Assembly: GCA_038131165.1 (NCBI GenBank)
Contig: JAYPOZ010000010.1
Span: 9,752-73,751 of the forward strand
Direction of reading: 5' to 3'
Length of the DNA stretch: 64,000 nucleotides
Origin: UBA6544 sp038131165
Lineage (GTDB): Bacteria; Pseudomonadota; Alphaproteobacteria; UBA8366
Positions within the stretch are counted from its first letter, which is position 1. Every line of letters begins with the position of its first letter. Shown here in pieces: positions 41,323-50,886 of the stretch. The notes below the pieces were generated by a model. It ran no database searches and was not told where the DNA came from. It saw nothing but the letters and a program-made list of their open reading frames with translations. A program made the translations under genes and the position numbers.

Positions 41323-42150
41323 TTGAAAGCCTTTCATCTTCACCTTGTTTCAGACGCGACCGGTGAAACCGTCCACAGCGTTGCCCGCGCCTGTTTCGTT
41401 CAATTCGATGGCATAGAACCGACGGAACACCATTGGCCGTTGGTGAGGACAAAAGGACAGATCGACAAAATCCTTCGCAAAATCGAAGAACATCCTGGCA
41501 TCGTCCTCTTTACCATTGTCAAGGAGGACCTGCGAACCGCCCTCGAGATTGGTTGCTCGCGTTTACATATTCCCTGCATTTCGGTTCTCGATCCGGTGAT
41601 TCATGCCCTAACCGCGTTTCTCGGCCTGCAAAGCAGTGGAAAATCGGGTCGGCAGCATATCCTGGACGCAGAATATTTCGACCGAATAGATGCCATGACC
41701 TATACGTTGAATCATGATGACGGTCAGTCCACTCACGATTTGGCCGATGCGGATGTCATTCTGGTTGGGGTCTCCCGTACATCCAAAACGCCAACCTGTA
41801 TCTACCTTGCCAATCGAGGCCTGAAGGCGGCCAATGTGCCGGTCGTACCCGATATTCGCCTGCCGCCGGAATTCGATACCCTTACGGATGGCGCAGGCCC
41901 GCTGATCGTCGGACTTACGACCGACCCAAAACGCTTGGTGCAGGTACGCCGAAATAGGCTGCGGTTGCTCGACCATAATGCCGATACCGACTATGTCGAC
42001 CCGGAAACGGTGAAAGACGAAGTCGCCACAGCGAGACGCTTGTTCAGTGAGCGCGATTGGCCGGTGATCGACGTGACGCGGCGGTCGATCGAAGAGACGG
42101 CGGCGACAATATTACAAATCCTCGAGCGACAACGAGACGCGAATGCGTGA
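41323..42150 (+). CDS. PEP synthase/PPDK regulatory kinase-pyrophosphorylase (DUF299)
   Basis: A 275-residue bifunctional serine/threonine kinase and phosphorylase that switches PEP synthetase or pyruvate-phosphate dikinase. FHLHLVSDATGETVHSVARA is the family start, and VGVSRTSKTPTCIYLANRG the P-loop-like motif. There is no ATG: TTG 41323 gives the usual MKAFHLHLVSD start; TTG 41311 adds four residues. Its position beside oriC matches that of RP001 in Caulobacter. It overlaps maf by eight bases. Confidence 0.93.
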   Translation: MKAFHLHLVSDATGETVHSVARACFVQFDGIEPTEHHWPLVRTKGQIDKILRKIEEHPGIVLFTIVKEDLRTALEIGCSRLHIPCISVLDPVIHALTAFLGLQSSGKSGRQHILDAEYFDRIDAMTYTLNHDDGQSTHDLADADVILVGVSRTSKTPTCIYLANRGLKAANVPVVPDIRLPPEFDTLTDGAGPLIVGLTTDPKRLVQVRRNRLRLLDHNADTDYVDPETVKDEVATARRLFSERDWPVIDVTRRSIEETAATILQILERQRDANA

Positions 42151-42754
42151 CGAAAAGAGACCCGATCTCATTCTTGCATCGACAAGCCCCTCGCGGGCGG
42201 CTTTGTTGCGGGCAGCCGGGTTGGACTTTAAAATAGAGCCTGCAGATATAGACGAATCCGCAATAAAAGAGCGCTGTCGCCTCGCCAACGCGACGGTCTC
42301 GGAAACGGCGGCACTTCTATCTCTAGAGAAAGCGCGGAAAATTTCAGAACGGCGGCCTGCAGCGTTCGTTATCGGTTCCGACCAGATGCTTGAGTGCGAC
42401 GGGAAATGGCTGGATAAGCCAAGCGATGTCACGGCCGCTGCCGAGACTTTGCGCACCTTGCGGGGCCGGACGCATCGATTGATTACCTGTGTCAGCGTGT
42501 TGTACGAGGCGGTGGAGATTTGGTCCCATACGGAAACAGCGGTCTTGACCATGCGCCGTTTCTCGGATGATTTTCTTGCTCGATATATAGAAACGGGCGG
42601 TGAAAAGCTTCTGACTTCCGTCGGAGCCTATCAACTGGAAGGCCATGGCGCGCAATTGTTCGAGACGATCGAAGGGGATTATTTCACCATTCTGGGGCTC
42701 CCGCTCTTGCCACTCTTGGCCTTTCTGCGGGAACAGCATCTGATACCTGCATGA
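42143..42754 (+). CDS. maf: Maf family nucleotide pyrophosphatase
   Basis: A 203-residue Maf/HAM1-like enzyme that removes non-canonical or modified nucleotides (YhdE/YceF type). LILASTSPSRAALLRAAGL is the N-terminal signature, VIGSDQMLECDGKWLDKP carries the metal-binding aspartate, and GAYQLEGHGAQLFETIEGDY is the last motif. It is embedded in a tightly overlapping operon: ppsR-maf 8 bases, maf-aroE 4 bases. Confidence 0.93.
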   Translation: MRDEKRPDLILASTSPSRAALLRAAGLDFKIEPADIDESAIKERCRLANATVSETAALLSLEKARKISERRPAAFVIGSDQMLECDGKWLDKPSDVTAAAETLRTLRGRTHRLITCVSVLYEAVEIWSHTETAVLTMRRFSDDFLARYIETGGEKLLTSVGAYQLEGHGAQLFETIEGDYFTILGLPLLPLLAFLREQHLIPA

Positions 42755-43596
42755 GACTGACGGGAAAAGCCATTATCGCCGGAGTCATGGGTTGGCCGGT
42801 CGCCCACTCTCGATCCCCGATGCTGCATGGGTTCTGGCTTGAATCCTATAATATCGACGGCGCTTATCTTCCATTTCCCGTGCATCCGGAAAACATCGAA
42901 ACGGCCTTGCGGGCGCTCCCAGCCCTTGGAATTGCCGGCGTAAACGTGACCGTGCCGCACAAGGAAGCAGCCCTGCGCATTTGCGACACCGTGGACTCGA
43001 CCGCCCGGAAAATTGGAGCGGTAAACACTATTATCGTCGAAAAGGATGGCTCCCTCTCCGGCAGCAATACCGACGCCTTCGGTTTTATGGAAAACCTAAA
43101 ATCCGAAAGCGATTGGCGAGCCGATAGCCGGCCTGTCCTGGTCGTCGGCGCTGGCGGCGCGGCGCGCGCTGTCGTATCCGCTCTGGCCGAAGAAGGGGTT
43201 AGCAACATCCGGATCTTGAATCGAACCAAAGCGCGTGCCGAAGCGCTGGCGTCCGACTTCGCCGATCGGGCGAATGCCTGCGATTGGGCGACCCTCGACT
43301 CCTCCCTCGAGGACATCTCTCTGCTCGTCAACACAACGACACTTGGAATGTCCGGCCAACCTGAACTGGAGATCGACCTGACAGCCTTACCGCGCGATGC
43401 GATCGTTAACGACATTGTTTATGTGCCGCTTCAAACGAAACTCTTGCAGGCAGCGAGAGGCCGGGGAAATGCCACCGTCGACGGACTTGGAATGCTGCTT
43501 CATCAGGCGCGCCCCGGATTTGCGGCCTGGTTCGGACATGAGCCCGACGTGACCCCCGCCCTGCGCAACGTCATTCTGGCGGATTTAGGCGCGTGA
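42751..43596 (+). CDS. aroE: Shikimate dehydrogenase
   Basis: A 281-residue NADP-dependent enzyme of aromatic amino acid synthesis. GWPVAHSRSPMLHGFWL binds shikimate, NVTVPHKEAAL has the catalytic lysine, GAVNTII and SNTDAFGF follow, and VVGAGGAARAVVSAL is the NADP-binding loop. ATGA overlaps with maf and GTGA with coaE show translational coupling along the operon. Confidence 0.96.
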   Translation: MRLTGKAIIAGVMGWPVAHSRSPMLHGFWLESYNIDGAYLPFPVHPENIETALRALPALGIAGVNVTVPHKEAALRICDTVDSTARKIGAVNTIIVEKDGSLSGSNTDAFGFMENLKSESDWRADSRPVLVVGAGGAARAVVSALAEEGVSNIRILNRTKARAEALASDFADRANACDWATLDSSLEDISLLVNTTTLGMSGQPELEIDLTALPRDAIVNDIVYVPLQTKLLQAARGRGNATVDGLGMLLHQARPGFAAWFGHEPDVTPALRNVILADLGA

Positions 43597-44201
43597 TCGT
43601 CCTCGGACTGACGGGTTCCATCGGCATGGGCAAGAGCACGGCAGCCAAAATGCTGCGCGATCACCGGGTGCCGGTGAGTGATGCGGATGCCATTGTGCAC
43701 GAGTTGATCGGGCATGGCGGCGCGGCCGTCGCGGCTGTCGACCGGGCTTTTGCGGGTGTGGTGGCCGATGGGGCCGTCGACCGGGCCGCTCTCGGGGCGC
43801 GGGTTTTTGGAGATTCGGCAGCCTTGAAACAGCTCGAATCGATCCTGCATCCCTTGGTCGAAGCCGCTCGGGACCGCTTTTTGAAGCAGTGCCAGCGCCG
43901 CCGGGAGCCGGTCGTCGCTCTGGATATCCCGCTCTTGTTCGAAGTCAAGGCAGACGCCCTATGCGATGCGACAATTGTGGTCACGGCTCCCCAATTCGTG
44001 CAGACAACCCGGGTGCTCTCCCGCCCGGGCATGACACGGGAGAAGTTGGAAGGCATTCGCCGTCATCAGATGAGCGATCTGGAAAAGCGACGCCGTGCGA
44101 CTTTTGTGGTACCGTCAGGCGCCGGACGGCGAGCGACGTTCATGGCGCTTGCCCGCATTGTCAGGCTGGCCAAGGCCGGAAAGCTTCACCGAGAACTGTA
44201 A
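43593..44201 (+). CDS. coaE: Dephospho-CoA kinase
   Basis: A 202-residue kinase for the last step of coenzyme A synthesis. The P-loop GLTGSIGMGKST is at residues 5-16, followed by DADAIVHEL, and LDIPLLFEVKADALCD in the lid/CoA part. It starts with GTG 43593, overlapping aroE by four bases, and is followed after 10 bases by dnaQ. Confidence 0.96.
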   Translation: MIVLGLTGSIGMGKSTAAKMLRDHRVPVSDADAIVHELIGHGGAAVAAVDRAFAGVVADGAVDRAALGARVFGDSAALKQLESILHPLVEAARDRFLKQCQRRREPVVALDIPLLFEVKADALCDATIVVTAPQFVQTTRVLSRPGMTREKLEGIRRHQMSDLEKRRRATFVVPSGAGRRATFMALARIVRLAKAGKLHREL

Positions 44202-44211
44202 CGCGGAAACC

Positions 44212-44889
44212 ATGCGGGAAATTGTCTTAGATACGGAAACCACCGGCCTCGATCCACGATCCGGCGACCGGCTCGTGGAAATCGGTTGTATCGAGCTCGA
44301 CAATCACGTTCCGACCGGCCGCACGTATCATCAGTATGTCAATCCCGAGCGCGACATGCCGGCCGAAGCCTTCGCCGTTCACGGTCTGTCGGAAGCGTTT
44401 TTGGCAAAACATCCGATCTTCTCGGACGTGGCGGATGGATTTCTCGAATTCATCGGGGACTCTGATTTGGTCATCCACAATGCCAGCTTCGATCTCGGGT
44501 TCATCAACGCGGAACTGAAGCGCTTAGGACGAGCGCCAGTGGATTCAGCCCGCGCCATCGACACGGTGCAAATGGCCCGCAGCAAATATCCTGGCGCACA
44601 AGCGAGCTTGGATGCGCTATGCCGACGTTTCGAAATCGATCTCTCGGCGCGGACCAAGCACGGGGCGCTGCTCGATGCTGAATTGCTTGCAGACGTCTAT
44701 CTTGAGCTCGTCGGCGGTCGTCAACCCGGCTTCGAGCTTGCCTCGCAACGCAAGGCGGAGACGGCGGCGACGGTTGAACTGCGCTCGGGCCCGGCCCGGC
44801 CCCCTCGTCCGCACGGACCAAGCGATGCGGAGCGTGCGGCGCACGAGAAATTCATGGAGCAGATCACGGATCCAATCTGGCGCGATTGA
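44212..44889 (+). CDS. dnaQ: DNA polymerase III subunit epsilon
   Basis: A 225-residue 3'-5' proofreading exonuclease. Exo I: VLDTETTGLDP; Exo II: LVIHNASFDLGFINAEL; Exo III: HGALLDAELLADVYLEL. The C-terminal tail (PHGPSDAERAAHEKFMEQI) is the part that binds the polymerase alpha subunit in relatives. ATG 44212 gives the family start MREIVLDTETTG. Confidence 0.96.
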   Translation: MREIVLDTETTGLDPRSGDRLVEIGCIELDNHVPTGRTYHQYVNPERDMPAEAFAVHGLSEAFLAKHPIFSDVADGFLEFIGDSDLVIHNASFDLGFINAELKRLGRAPVDSARAIDTVQMARSKYPGAQASLDALCRRFEIDLSARTKHGALLDAELLADVYLELVGGRQPGFELASQRKAETAATVELRSGPARPPRPHGPSDAERAAHEKFMEQITDPIWRD

Positions 44890-44926
44890 AACCGCCCTTG
44901 TTTTCCCGACGCGTTAATAGCGCGGC

Positions 44927-45397
44927 CTACTCCGACTCCGCCTCGGCGCCGCGTCGAAACATCTCCACGAAATCGACCGTCGAAATCATTAAGGGCGGGA
45001 AGCCGCCGTCCCGCGTGACGTTCGAAATGATGGCGCGGGCAAAGGGAAACAGCAGACGCGGGACCTCGATCAGAATAAGCGGCTGCAAATGCTCCTCAGG
45101 GATGGCGCCAACCTCTACGATCGCCGCGTAGTCGAGTTCCGTGATAAACAGCACGGTATCGTCGGCGCTTGCCCGCGCTTCGACATGCAGTATGACCTCG
45201 AAGGCGCGGTCACCCAATCTTTGCGCCGCGACGTTTACCTCTATGGCAACGTCCGGTGCGCTGTCCGGCGGTTGCAGAAAAAGACCCGGAGAGCCCGGGT
45301 TCTCGAACGACAAATCCTTGACGTATTGATGCGTGATGTTGAGCGGGACGCTCTCCGCGTCAGCCGACTCGCCGGCGGCTACGTGATCTTCCGACAT
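44927..45397 (-). CDS. secB: Protein-export chaperone SecB
   Basis: A 156-residue tetrameric chaperone that keeps preproteins unfolded and hands them to SecA. NITHQYVKDLSFENPGSP, FEVILHVEARA, CG-free LDYAAIVEVGAIPEEHLQP, and PRLLFPFARAIISNVTRDGGFPPL are family segments. ATG 45397 gives the typical acidic N-terminus; the longer open frame upstream is not believed. It converges with dnaQ. Confidence 0.96.
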   Translation of the reverse strand: MSEDHVAAGESADAESVPLNITHQYVKDLSFENPGSPGLFLQPPDSAPDVAIEVNVAAQRLGDRAFEVILHVEARASADDTVLFITELDYAAIVEVGAIPEEHLQPLILIEVPRLLFPFARAIISNVTRDGGFPPLMISTVDFVEMFRRGAEAESE

Positions 45398-45428
45398 TTC
45401 TGCTCCGTCGCGTTTGTGACGCTCGCAG

Positions 45429-45998
45429 CTAACACGGAATCTCCATAGGCACAATATCACCACCGCCCGGGTGGGCATCGCGGGGATCAAAGGTCACGAG
45501 CTGCGCGTTGCCCACCGTGTGGCCGGTCAGACCGCGAATAAAACCCCAATGACTGACGACGAGCGTCTCTTGCCAGGTCTCTGCCAGTGATTGTTCCGCC
45601 CGAAACCGTTGGCACCGGGCATCAAGCGCTTCTTCCGTTTCAACCGGCGTGGGCCACCAGGTTTCTTCGATATGATCCAAGCGCAACTGGGGCCAATTCT
45701 GGCGGAGTGTGGACCCCGGCGTTCCGAGGTCGCAGACGAATGCGGAACGCTCACCGATGCGCGGGTCGACATCGATATCGACGCCCAACGCCTGTGCGAC
45801 GATCGCGGCGGTTTGCAAAGCTCTCGTGTAGGGACTGGTGAGAATGCGACGGATTCGACTTCCATCCAGATATGCGAGCGCCGCCGCCACTTGCCGCTGG
45901 CCTGTGTCCGTCAGCTTTGGGTCTCTAATGCCGGGGTCAACCCGGGTCTTCTTGTAGACGACGTTAAATTCGCTTTCGCCGTGCCGCATCAAAATCAT
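45429..45998 (-). CDS. Histidine phosphatase superfamily protein
   Basis: A 189-residue phosphoglycerate-mutase-like phosphatase. MRHGESEFN is the RHG catalytic motif, LTSPYTRALQTA holds the second arginine, and VVSHWGFIRGLTG the second catalytic histidine. Substrate unknown. The start codon follows the fxsA stop immediately, so the two are co-translated. It lies upstream of secB on the same strand. Confidence 0.9.
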   Translation of the reverse strand: MILMRHGESEFNVVYKKTRVDPGIRDPKLTDTGQRQVAAALAYLDGSRIRRILTSPYTRALQTAAIVAQALGVDIDVDPRIGERSAFVCDLGTPGSTLRQNWPQLRLDHIEETWWPTPVETEEALDARCQRFRAEQSLAETWQETLVVSHWGFIRGLTGHTVGNAQLVTFDPRDAHPGGGDIVPMEIPC

Positions 45999-46538
45999 TC
46001 AGTCGTCCTGTCGCTTATGTGTTGGGCCGAGATTCTTCTCCTCAGGGGGCGTTTTCGGGACCTCCGTAAAGTCGCCATCGATAATCGTCCCGTTGGTGTC
46101 GTGCCTGTGCCCCGTCCTTGGTTCCTGCCTCGGATATTGCGGGTTTCCGGCGCGGTCTTGCCCGTCGACCCAGATGGTGCCGCGGGCCGAGAGCGCGCGC
46201 ACCGCGAATCCGCCGAGAAGCCGCCGAACTGCCGGCACGAAAAGCGCAAAACCGATGCCATCCGTAAGAAACCCCGGCGTCAGCAGCAACGCGCCGGCGA
46301 CAAGCAGGCATAGTCCGGTGAAGACTTCGCCGACCGGCATCTCCCCCCGCTCCAGGCTGAGCTGCACTCGTTGGATGGTTTGAAGTCCTTGATGGCGTAG
46401 CAATGCCGTTCCGATGACCGCGGTCAGGATCACCAACCCCAAAGTCGGCCACAACCCGAACTGCTCGCCGGCCTCGATGAAGACGGCGATTTCTGCGATC
46501 GGCACCGCGATGAAAACGAATAGGATGATTACCGGCAT
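45999..46538 (-). CDS. fxsA: FxsA family membrane protein
   Basis: A 179-residue protein with membrane spans at about residues 3-20, 29-47 and 75-100, and a charged cytoplasmic tail. IAEIAVFIEAG and GLCLLVAGALLLTPGFLTDGIGFALFVP are the FxsA signatures. In E. coli FxsA overproduction lessens F-plasmid exclusion of phage T7; its normal role is unknown. It is divergent from the Tim44-like gene. Confidence 0.93.
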   Translation of the reverse strand: MPVIILFVFIAVPIAEIAVFIEAGEQFGLWPTLGLVILTAVIGTALLRHQGLQTIQRVQLSLERGEMPVGEVFTGLCLLVAGALLLTPGFLTDGIGFALFVPAVRRLLGGFAVRALSARGTIWVDGQDRAGNPQYPRQEPRTGHRHDTNGTIIDGDFTEVPKTPPEEKNLGPTHKRQDD

Positions 46539-46698
46539 GCTTGCTCTTTTAGGGTGGAACCCTTATCTATCAAAGGGTCTGGCGAACCCCGGAATTGCCA
46601 AGGTGAGCGGGATTCGATTGGCTTCACCCTAACCTAGGGTCGGACGGAACTCTTCGCAACGGTTGGTGCCGTCCCGGGGGGCTCGGAAAGGGCGTGAG

Positions 46699-47376
46699 AT
46701 GAGCGGCGGTTTGGGCTTTCTGGATATCATACTTTTCGCGATGCTGGCCGCATTTCTGATCTATCGGCTCGGCAGCGTGCTCGGCAAGCGCACGGGACAC
46801 GAGCAACAGCGCCCGGATATTTTTGGGACTGGCGCCGGTCCGGAAGACCCGCGGGACGATAACGTCATCTCCCTCCCGGAACGGTCGGTCGAGCCCGACA
46901 TGGTGTCTGTGGAAGCGGATTCTCCCCTGGCGGCGGGCATCACGCAAATCAAGCTTGCCGATCGTACCTTTAACGAGAACGAATTTGTCGCCGGGGCGCG
47001 AGCGGCGTTTGAAATGATCGTCGATTCCTTCGCGACGGGCGATACCGAAACGCTCCGAAATCTCTTGAGCGACGAGGTCTATCAAAACTTCGCCGCCGCA
47101 ATTCAAGAGCGGGAATCCAAGAATTGGACGCATGAGACGACGGTCGTTGGCGTCGACGCGGCGGAAATCATCGAAGCGGAGATGTCAGGGCGCAATGCGC
47201 TGGTTACGGTCAAGTACATTAGCGAACAGGTCAACGTGACCCGCGACGAGAACGGCGAAGTCACGGATGGCGATGCTAACGCGGTTATTCGCATTACCGA
47301 TATCTGGACTTTCGCGCGGGATACCACTTCGGCGGACCCGAACTGGGCTTTGATCGCGACCCGCAGCCCAAACTAG
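46699..47376 (+). CDS. Tim44-like domain protein (TimA type)
   Basis: A 225-residue protein with one N-terminal membrane anchor (GFLDIILFAMLAAFLIYRLGSVLGKRTG) and a C-terminal Tim44-like domain (FVAGARAAFEMIVDSFATGDTETLRNLLSDEVY). Alphaproteobacterial members are bacterial relatives of the mitochondrial import factor Tim44 and face the periplasm or membrane surface. It stands across from fxsA/secB, which fits a role in envelope protein traffic. ATG 46699. Confidence 0.9.
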   Translation: MSGGLGFLDIILFAMLAAFLIYRLGSVLGKRTGHEQQRPDIFGTGAGPEDPRDDNVISLPERSVEPDMVSVEADSPLAAGITQIKLADRTFNENEFVAGARAAFEMIVDSFATGDTETLRNLLSDEVYQNFAAAIQERESKNWTHETTVVGVDAAEIIEAEMSGRNALVTVKYISEQVNVTRDENGEVTDGDANAVIRITDIWTFARDTTSADPNWALIATRSPN

Positions 47377-47387
47377 ACATCCGACCG

Positions 47388-48605
47388 ATGGGCATCGCGG
47401 CGGCGCACCTCTCGACTAAATTGGGGCGATACGCGGTGATCGTCCTTTGCGCCGTCTTGATAGGCTCCTGCGTCATTCGGTGGGCTGACCCAATCGTCGA
47501 AAGCGTGCCCAGTATTCAGCTACGCAGCATTGCATTCAACGATCTGCCTAATTGGCGGGGCGATGGTCAACTGGACGCTGTTTTGGCTTTTCGCAAGTCT
47601 TGCCCGATCCTCCTTGGAGGCAGCGAAATCAAGGCGAGCGGACTTACCGTGCAACCGCGCGAATGGTCTGATGCCTGTGCCGCGGCGGAAGTCCTGGCAG
47701 AGCGTGCCGGACCGTTGGATCAGGCGGCGGTACGTGGCTTTTTCGAAAAATGGTTTCAGGCATATTCGGTTTCCGCAGACGGTCAGACCGAAGGGTTATT
47801 TACCGGATATTTTGAAGCGGGATTGCGGGGATCGCGACAGCGCACGGAACGCTTCACGATTCCGCTTTTTGGTGTTCCCAAGGACCTGGTATCCGTGGAT
47901 CTCGGTCAATTCGATCCGGGCCTCGACGGAAAGAGAATTGTGGCACAGGTCGCGGATGGAAAAATCCGACCCTACCCGCGGCGCGGCGATATTCAGGACG
48001 GCGCGTTGCGAGACGACACCCCGGTTTTAGCGTGGGTCGACGACCCCATCGACGCCTTTCTGCTACATGTTCAGGGATCGGGCCGCGTCGCTCTGGCGGA
48101 GGGGGACGAGCTGCGCGTCGGCTATGCCGGTAACAACGGCCACGGTTACGTCTCTATAGGGCGCACACTGATTGATCGCGGCGAATTGCCTACAGGTCAA
48201 GCGGGGTGGCGCGAGATCCGAAACTGGATCGAGCGAAACCCGACGAAGGCCGGGGCCCTTTTGGCGGAAAACCCGCGCTTCATATTCTTTCGCGAAATTT
48301 CCGGGGAGGGGCCGATCGGCGCGTTGGGAGTGCCTTTGACACCGAGACGAAGCCTTGCGGTCGATCCCGCCTTTATACCGCTGGGCGTGCCTCTCTGGCT
48401 TGATACGGTGTGGCCGGGCGGTGGCGACCGGCCGTTGCGACGGCTGATGGTGGCGCAAGACACCGGAAGCGCCATCAAGGGGCCGGTCAGGGGCGATTTC
48501 TTCTGGGGCTATGGCCGGGATGCCCTGGTTGAGGCGGGGCGGATGAAAAGTCCCGGGCGGTATTTTCTGCTTCTGCCGCGGCGCGCCACGGTGCCGGTCT
48601 CGTGA
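47388..48605 (+). CDS. mltA: Membrane-bound lytic murein transglycosylase A
   Basis: A 405-residue peptidoglycan-cleaving enzyme. The N-terminal hydrophobic stretch ends in LIGSC, a likely lipobox (Cys25). The MltA domain has TGYFEAGLRGSRQRTERFTIPLFG and FLLHVQGSGRVAL; the 3D domain has MVAQDTGSAIKGPVRGDFFWG with the catalytic aspartate. It follows the Tim44-like gene after 11 bases. Confidence 0.95.
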   Translation: MGIAAAHLSTKLGRYAVIVLCAVLIGSCVIRWADPIVESVPSIQLRSIAFNDLPNWRGDGQLDAVLAFRKSCPILLGGSEIKASGLTVQPREWSDACAAAEVLAERAGPLDQAAVRGFFEKWFQAYSVSADGQTEGLFTGYFEAGLRGSRQRTERFTIPLFGVPKDLVSVDLGQFDPGLDGKRIVAQVADGKIRPYPRRGDIQDGALRDDTPVLAWVDDPIDAFLLHVQGSGRVALAEGDELRVGYAGNNGHGYVSIGRTLIDRGELPTGQAGWREIRNWIERNPTKAGALLAENPRFIFFREISGEGPIGALGVPLTPRRSLAVDPAFIPLGVPLWLDTVWPGGGDRPLRRLMVAQDTGSAIKGPVRGDFFWGYGRDALVEAGRMKSPGRYFLLLPRRATVPVS

Positions 48606-48668
48606 ATCGTTGCCTTTCGCCAAGCGACCGATCATTCTATGGGCGACTGTATCTGCGAAGGAATTCCG

Positions 48669-49442
48669 ATGGCTGAAACGGATCAAGTGAGACCACAGGT
48701 CGGCCTCTTTGTGACCTGTCTCGTCGATCTCATGCGGCCGTCCGTAGGCTTTGCGGCGGTGAAGCTGCTTGAGGCGGCGGGGTGCCGCGTTGCGGTGCCG
48801 GCCGCCCAGACCTGCTGCGGCCAGCCGGCCTACAACTCCGGCGACCGGGCCGATGCGAAAGCCATCGCGCGCCAGACCATCGATGCCTTCGAAGGCTTCG
48901 AATACGTGGTTGCACCTTCAGGCTCCTGCGCCGGCATGTTGACCAAACACTATCCCGAGCTTTTTGAGGGCGATGAGGCGATGTCGGCGAGGGCGCGCGA
49001 CCTCGCGCGACGAACCTATGAGCTGGTGTCGTTCCTGACGGATGTGCGCGGCGTAAATGCGGTCGACACATCGTTCAGCGGGACCGTCACCTATCACGAT
49101 TCCTGCTCAAGCCTGCGGGAAATGGGCGTGCGGGCCCAGCCGAGAAAGCTGCTCCAGTCCATCGGCGGCGTGGAGCTCCGTGAACTTTCCTTCGGGGAGG
49201 CCTGTTGCGGGTTTGGGGGCACCTTTTGTGTGAAGTATCCCGATATTTCCAACAAGATGGTTGGCGATAAATGCGCCGATATCGCGGCGACCGGTGCCGC
49301 GACCGTTCTCGCCGGCGATCTCGGTTGCTTGATGAACATCGCCGGCAAGTTGAAACGGGACGGCTCCGATATCGAGGTGCGCCATGTCGCCGAAGTCTTG
49401 GCCGACATGACCGACACGCCGGCGCTCGGCGAGGGAGAGTAA
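48669..49442 (+). CDS. lutA: L-lactate oxidation complex subunit LutA (CCG-type Fe-S protein)
   Basis: A 257-residue protein with two CCG domains: TCCGQPAYNSGD, with GSCAGM, and ACCGFGGTFCVKYPDIS, with GDLGCLMNI. These ligate iron-sulfur clusters and pass electrons in the LutABC L-lactate dehydrogenase. ATG 48669 was chosen. It begins a rightward operon lutA-lutB-lutC-smr and sits 63 bases after mltA. Confidence 0.93.
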   Translation: MAETDQVRPQVGLFVTCLVDLMRPSVGFAAVKLLEAAGCRVAVPAAQTCCGQPAYNSGDRADAKAIARQTIDAFEGFEYVVAPSGSCAGMLTKHYPELFEGDEAMSARARDLARRTYELVSFLTDVRGVNAVDTSFSGTVTYHDSCSSLREMGVRAQPRKLLQSIGGVELRELSFGEACCGFGGTFCVKYPDISNKMVGDKCADIAATGAATVLAGDLGCLMNIAGKLKRDGSDIEVRHVAEVLADMTDTPALGEGE

Positions 49443-49446
49443 GGTC

Positions 49447-50886
49447 ATGCAGGAGGTAAAGACGCGGGACTTCGTTACGAACGCCAGAGGTGCTCTCGAC
49501 GACGTCAATCTGCAAGAAGCGCTCACCAAGATGAAGACCGGATTCGTCGACCGCCGTACCGAGGCGCGCAACGGCCTGCCGGAGTTCGACGACATCCGCG
49601 ACCGGGCCCGCGACATCAAGAACCACACCTTGGCGCATCTCGACTATTACCTGGAACGGTTCGAGGCCAAGGTGACGGAGCAGGGCGGCCATGTGCATTG
49701 GTGCGCCACGCCGGAGGACGCCCGTCAGACCATTCTCGATATTTGCCGGCGGCTCGATGCGAAAACGGTGACCAAGGGCAAGACGATGATCGCCGAGGAA
49801 ATCGGGCTCAACGATTTTTTCGAGGAGAACGGTATCGAGCCTATCGAGACCGATCTTGGCGAGTACATCATTCAGCTGCGCAAGGAGCCGCCGAGCCACA
49901 TCATCGCGCCGGCGGTCCATGTGCTGAAGCATGAAGTCGCCGAAGCCTTCGTCAAGAAACACATCGACCGCGATCCGAGCCGGCCTTTGGAAGAGCCGCG
50001 GGCGCTGCTCGACGAAGCGCGTGAAGAGTTGCGGCAAAAGTTCATCGACGCCGATGTCGGCGTCACAGGGGCGAATTTTCTCATTGCGGAGACCGGATCG
50101 TCGGTGATTGTCACCAACGAGGGCAATGGCGATCTGACGCAGACCATTCCGAAAGCGCATATCGTCCTCGCGAGCCTGGAGAAGGTCGTGCCGACGCTGG
50201 AGGATGCGTCGACCATTCTACGCGTTCTCGCGCGCTCGGCGACCGGGCAGGAATTTTCGGTCTACACCACATTTTCGACCGGCCCACGCCGGCCGGAGGA
50301 TCTCGACGGCCCGGGCGAATATCACGTCGTCCTCCTCGACAACGGGCGCAGCGCCTTGATGGGTACCGAATATCAGGAAATGCTGCGGTGCATACGCTGC
50401 GGCGCCTGCATGAATCATTGTCCGGTTTATAATTCGGTCGGCGGGCACGCCTATGGCTGGGTCTATCCGGGACCGATGGGCGCGGTGCTCACCCCGTCTC
50501 TGATCGGCATCGAGGCGGCGGGCCATCTGCCGAACGCGTCCAGCTTCTGCGGCCGTTGCGAGGAGGTTTGTCCGATGCGCATCCCGCTGCCGAAGATGAT
50601 GCGGCATCTGCGCGAACAGGAATTTGACCGTGGTCTCGGCTCGCAGGTGGTGCGCACGGGCTTGCGTTTCTGGGCGTTCTACGCGAAACGGCCTCGGCTC
50701 TATCATTTTCTGGCAGGGCTCAAGTTCCGGCTGCTTGGTACGATGGGGGCCAAGAAAGGACGGTTCCGAACTCTGCCCGGAGCCGGCGGATGGACGAAGT
50801 ACCGGGATTTTCCGGCGCCGCAACCGGGCGGTACTTTTCAGGCGCGCTGGTCCGCCAAAGACGGCGCGCGCGGGCCTGTGGCATGA
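49447..50886 (+). CDS. lutB: L-lactate oxidation complex subunit LutB
   Basis: A 479-residue protein: an LUD domain in the N-terminal two thirds (TKGKTMIAEEIGLNDFFEENG, TGANFLIAETGSSVIVTNEGN), then two [4Fe-4S] ferredoxin motifs, CIRCGACMNHCPVY and CGRCEEVCPMRIPL. This plan defines LutB/YkgF. GTCATGCAGGAGG lies at its start. It overlaps lutC by four bases. Confidence 0.95.
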   Translation: MQEVKTRDFVTNARGALDDVNLQEALTKMKTGFVDRRTEARNGLPEFDDIRDRARDIKNHTLAHLDYYLERFEAKVTEQGGHVHWCATPEDARQTILDICRRLDAKTVTKGKTMIAEEIGLNDFFEENGIEPIETDLGEYIIQLRKEPPSHIIAPAVHVLKHEVAEAFVKKHIDRDPSRPLEEPRALLDEAREELRQKFIDADVGVTGANFLIAETGSSVIVTNEGNGDLTQTIPKAHIVLASLEKVVPTLEDASTILRVLARSATGQEFSVYTTFSTGPRRPEDLDGPGEYHVVLLDNGRSALMGTEYQEMLRCIRCGACMNHCPVYNSVGGHAYGWVYPGPMGAVLTPSLIGIEAAGHLPNASSFCGRCEEVCPMRIPLPKMMRHLREQEFDRGLGSQVVRTGLRFWAFYAKRPRLYHFLAGLKFRLLGTMGAKKGRFRTLPGAGGWTKYRDFPAPQPGGTFQARWSAKDGARGPVA

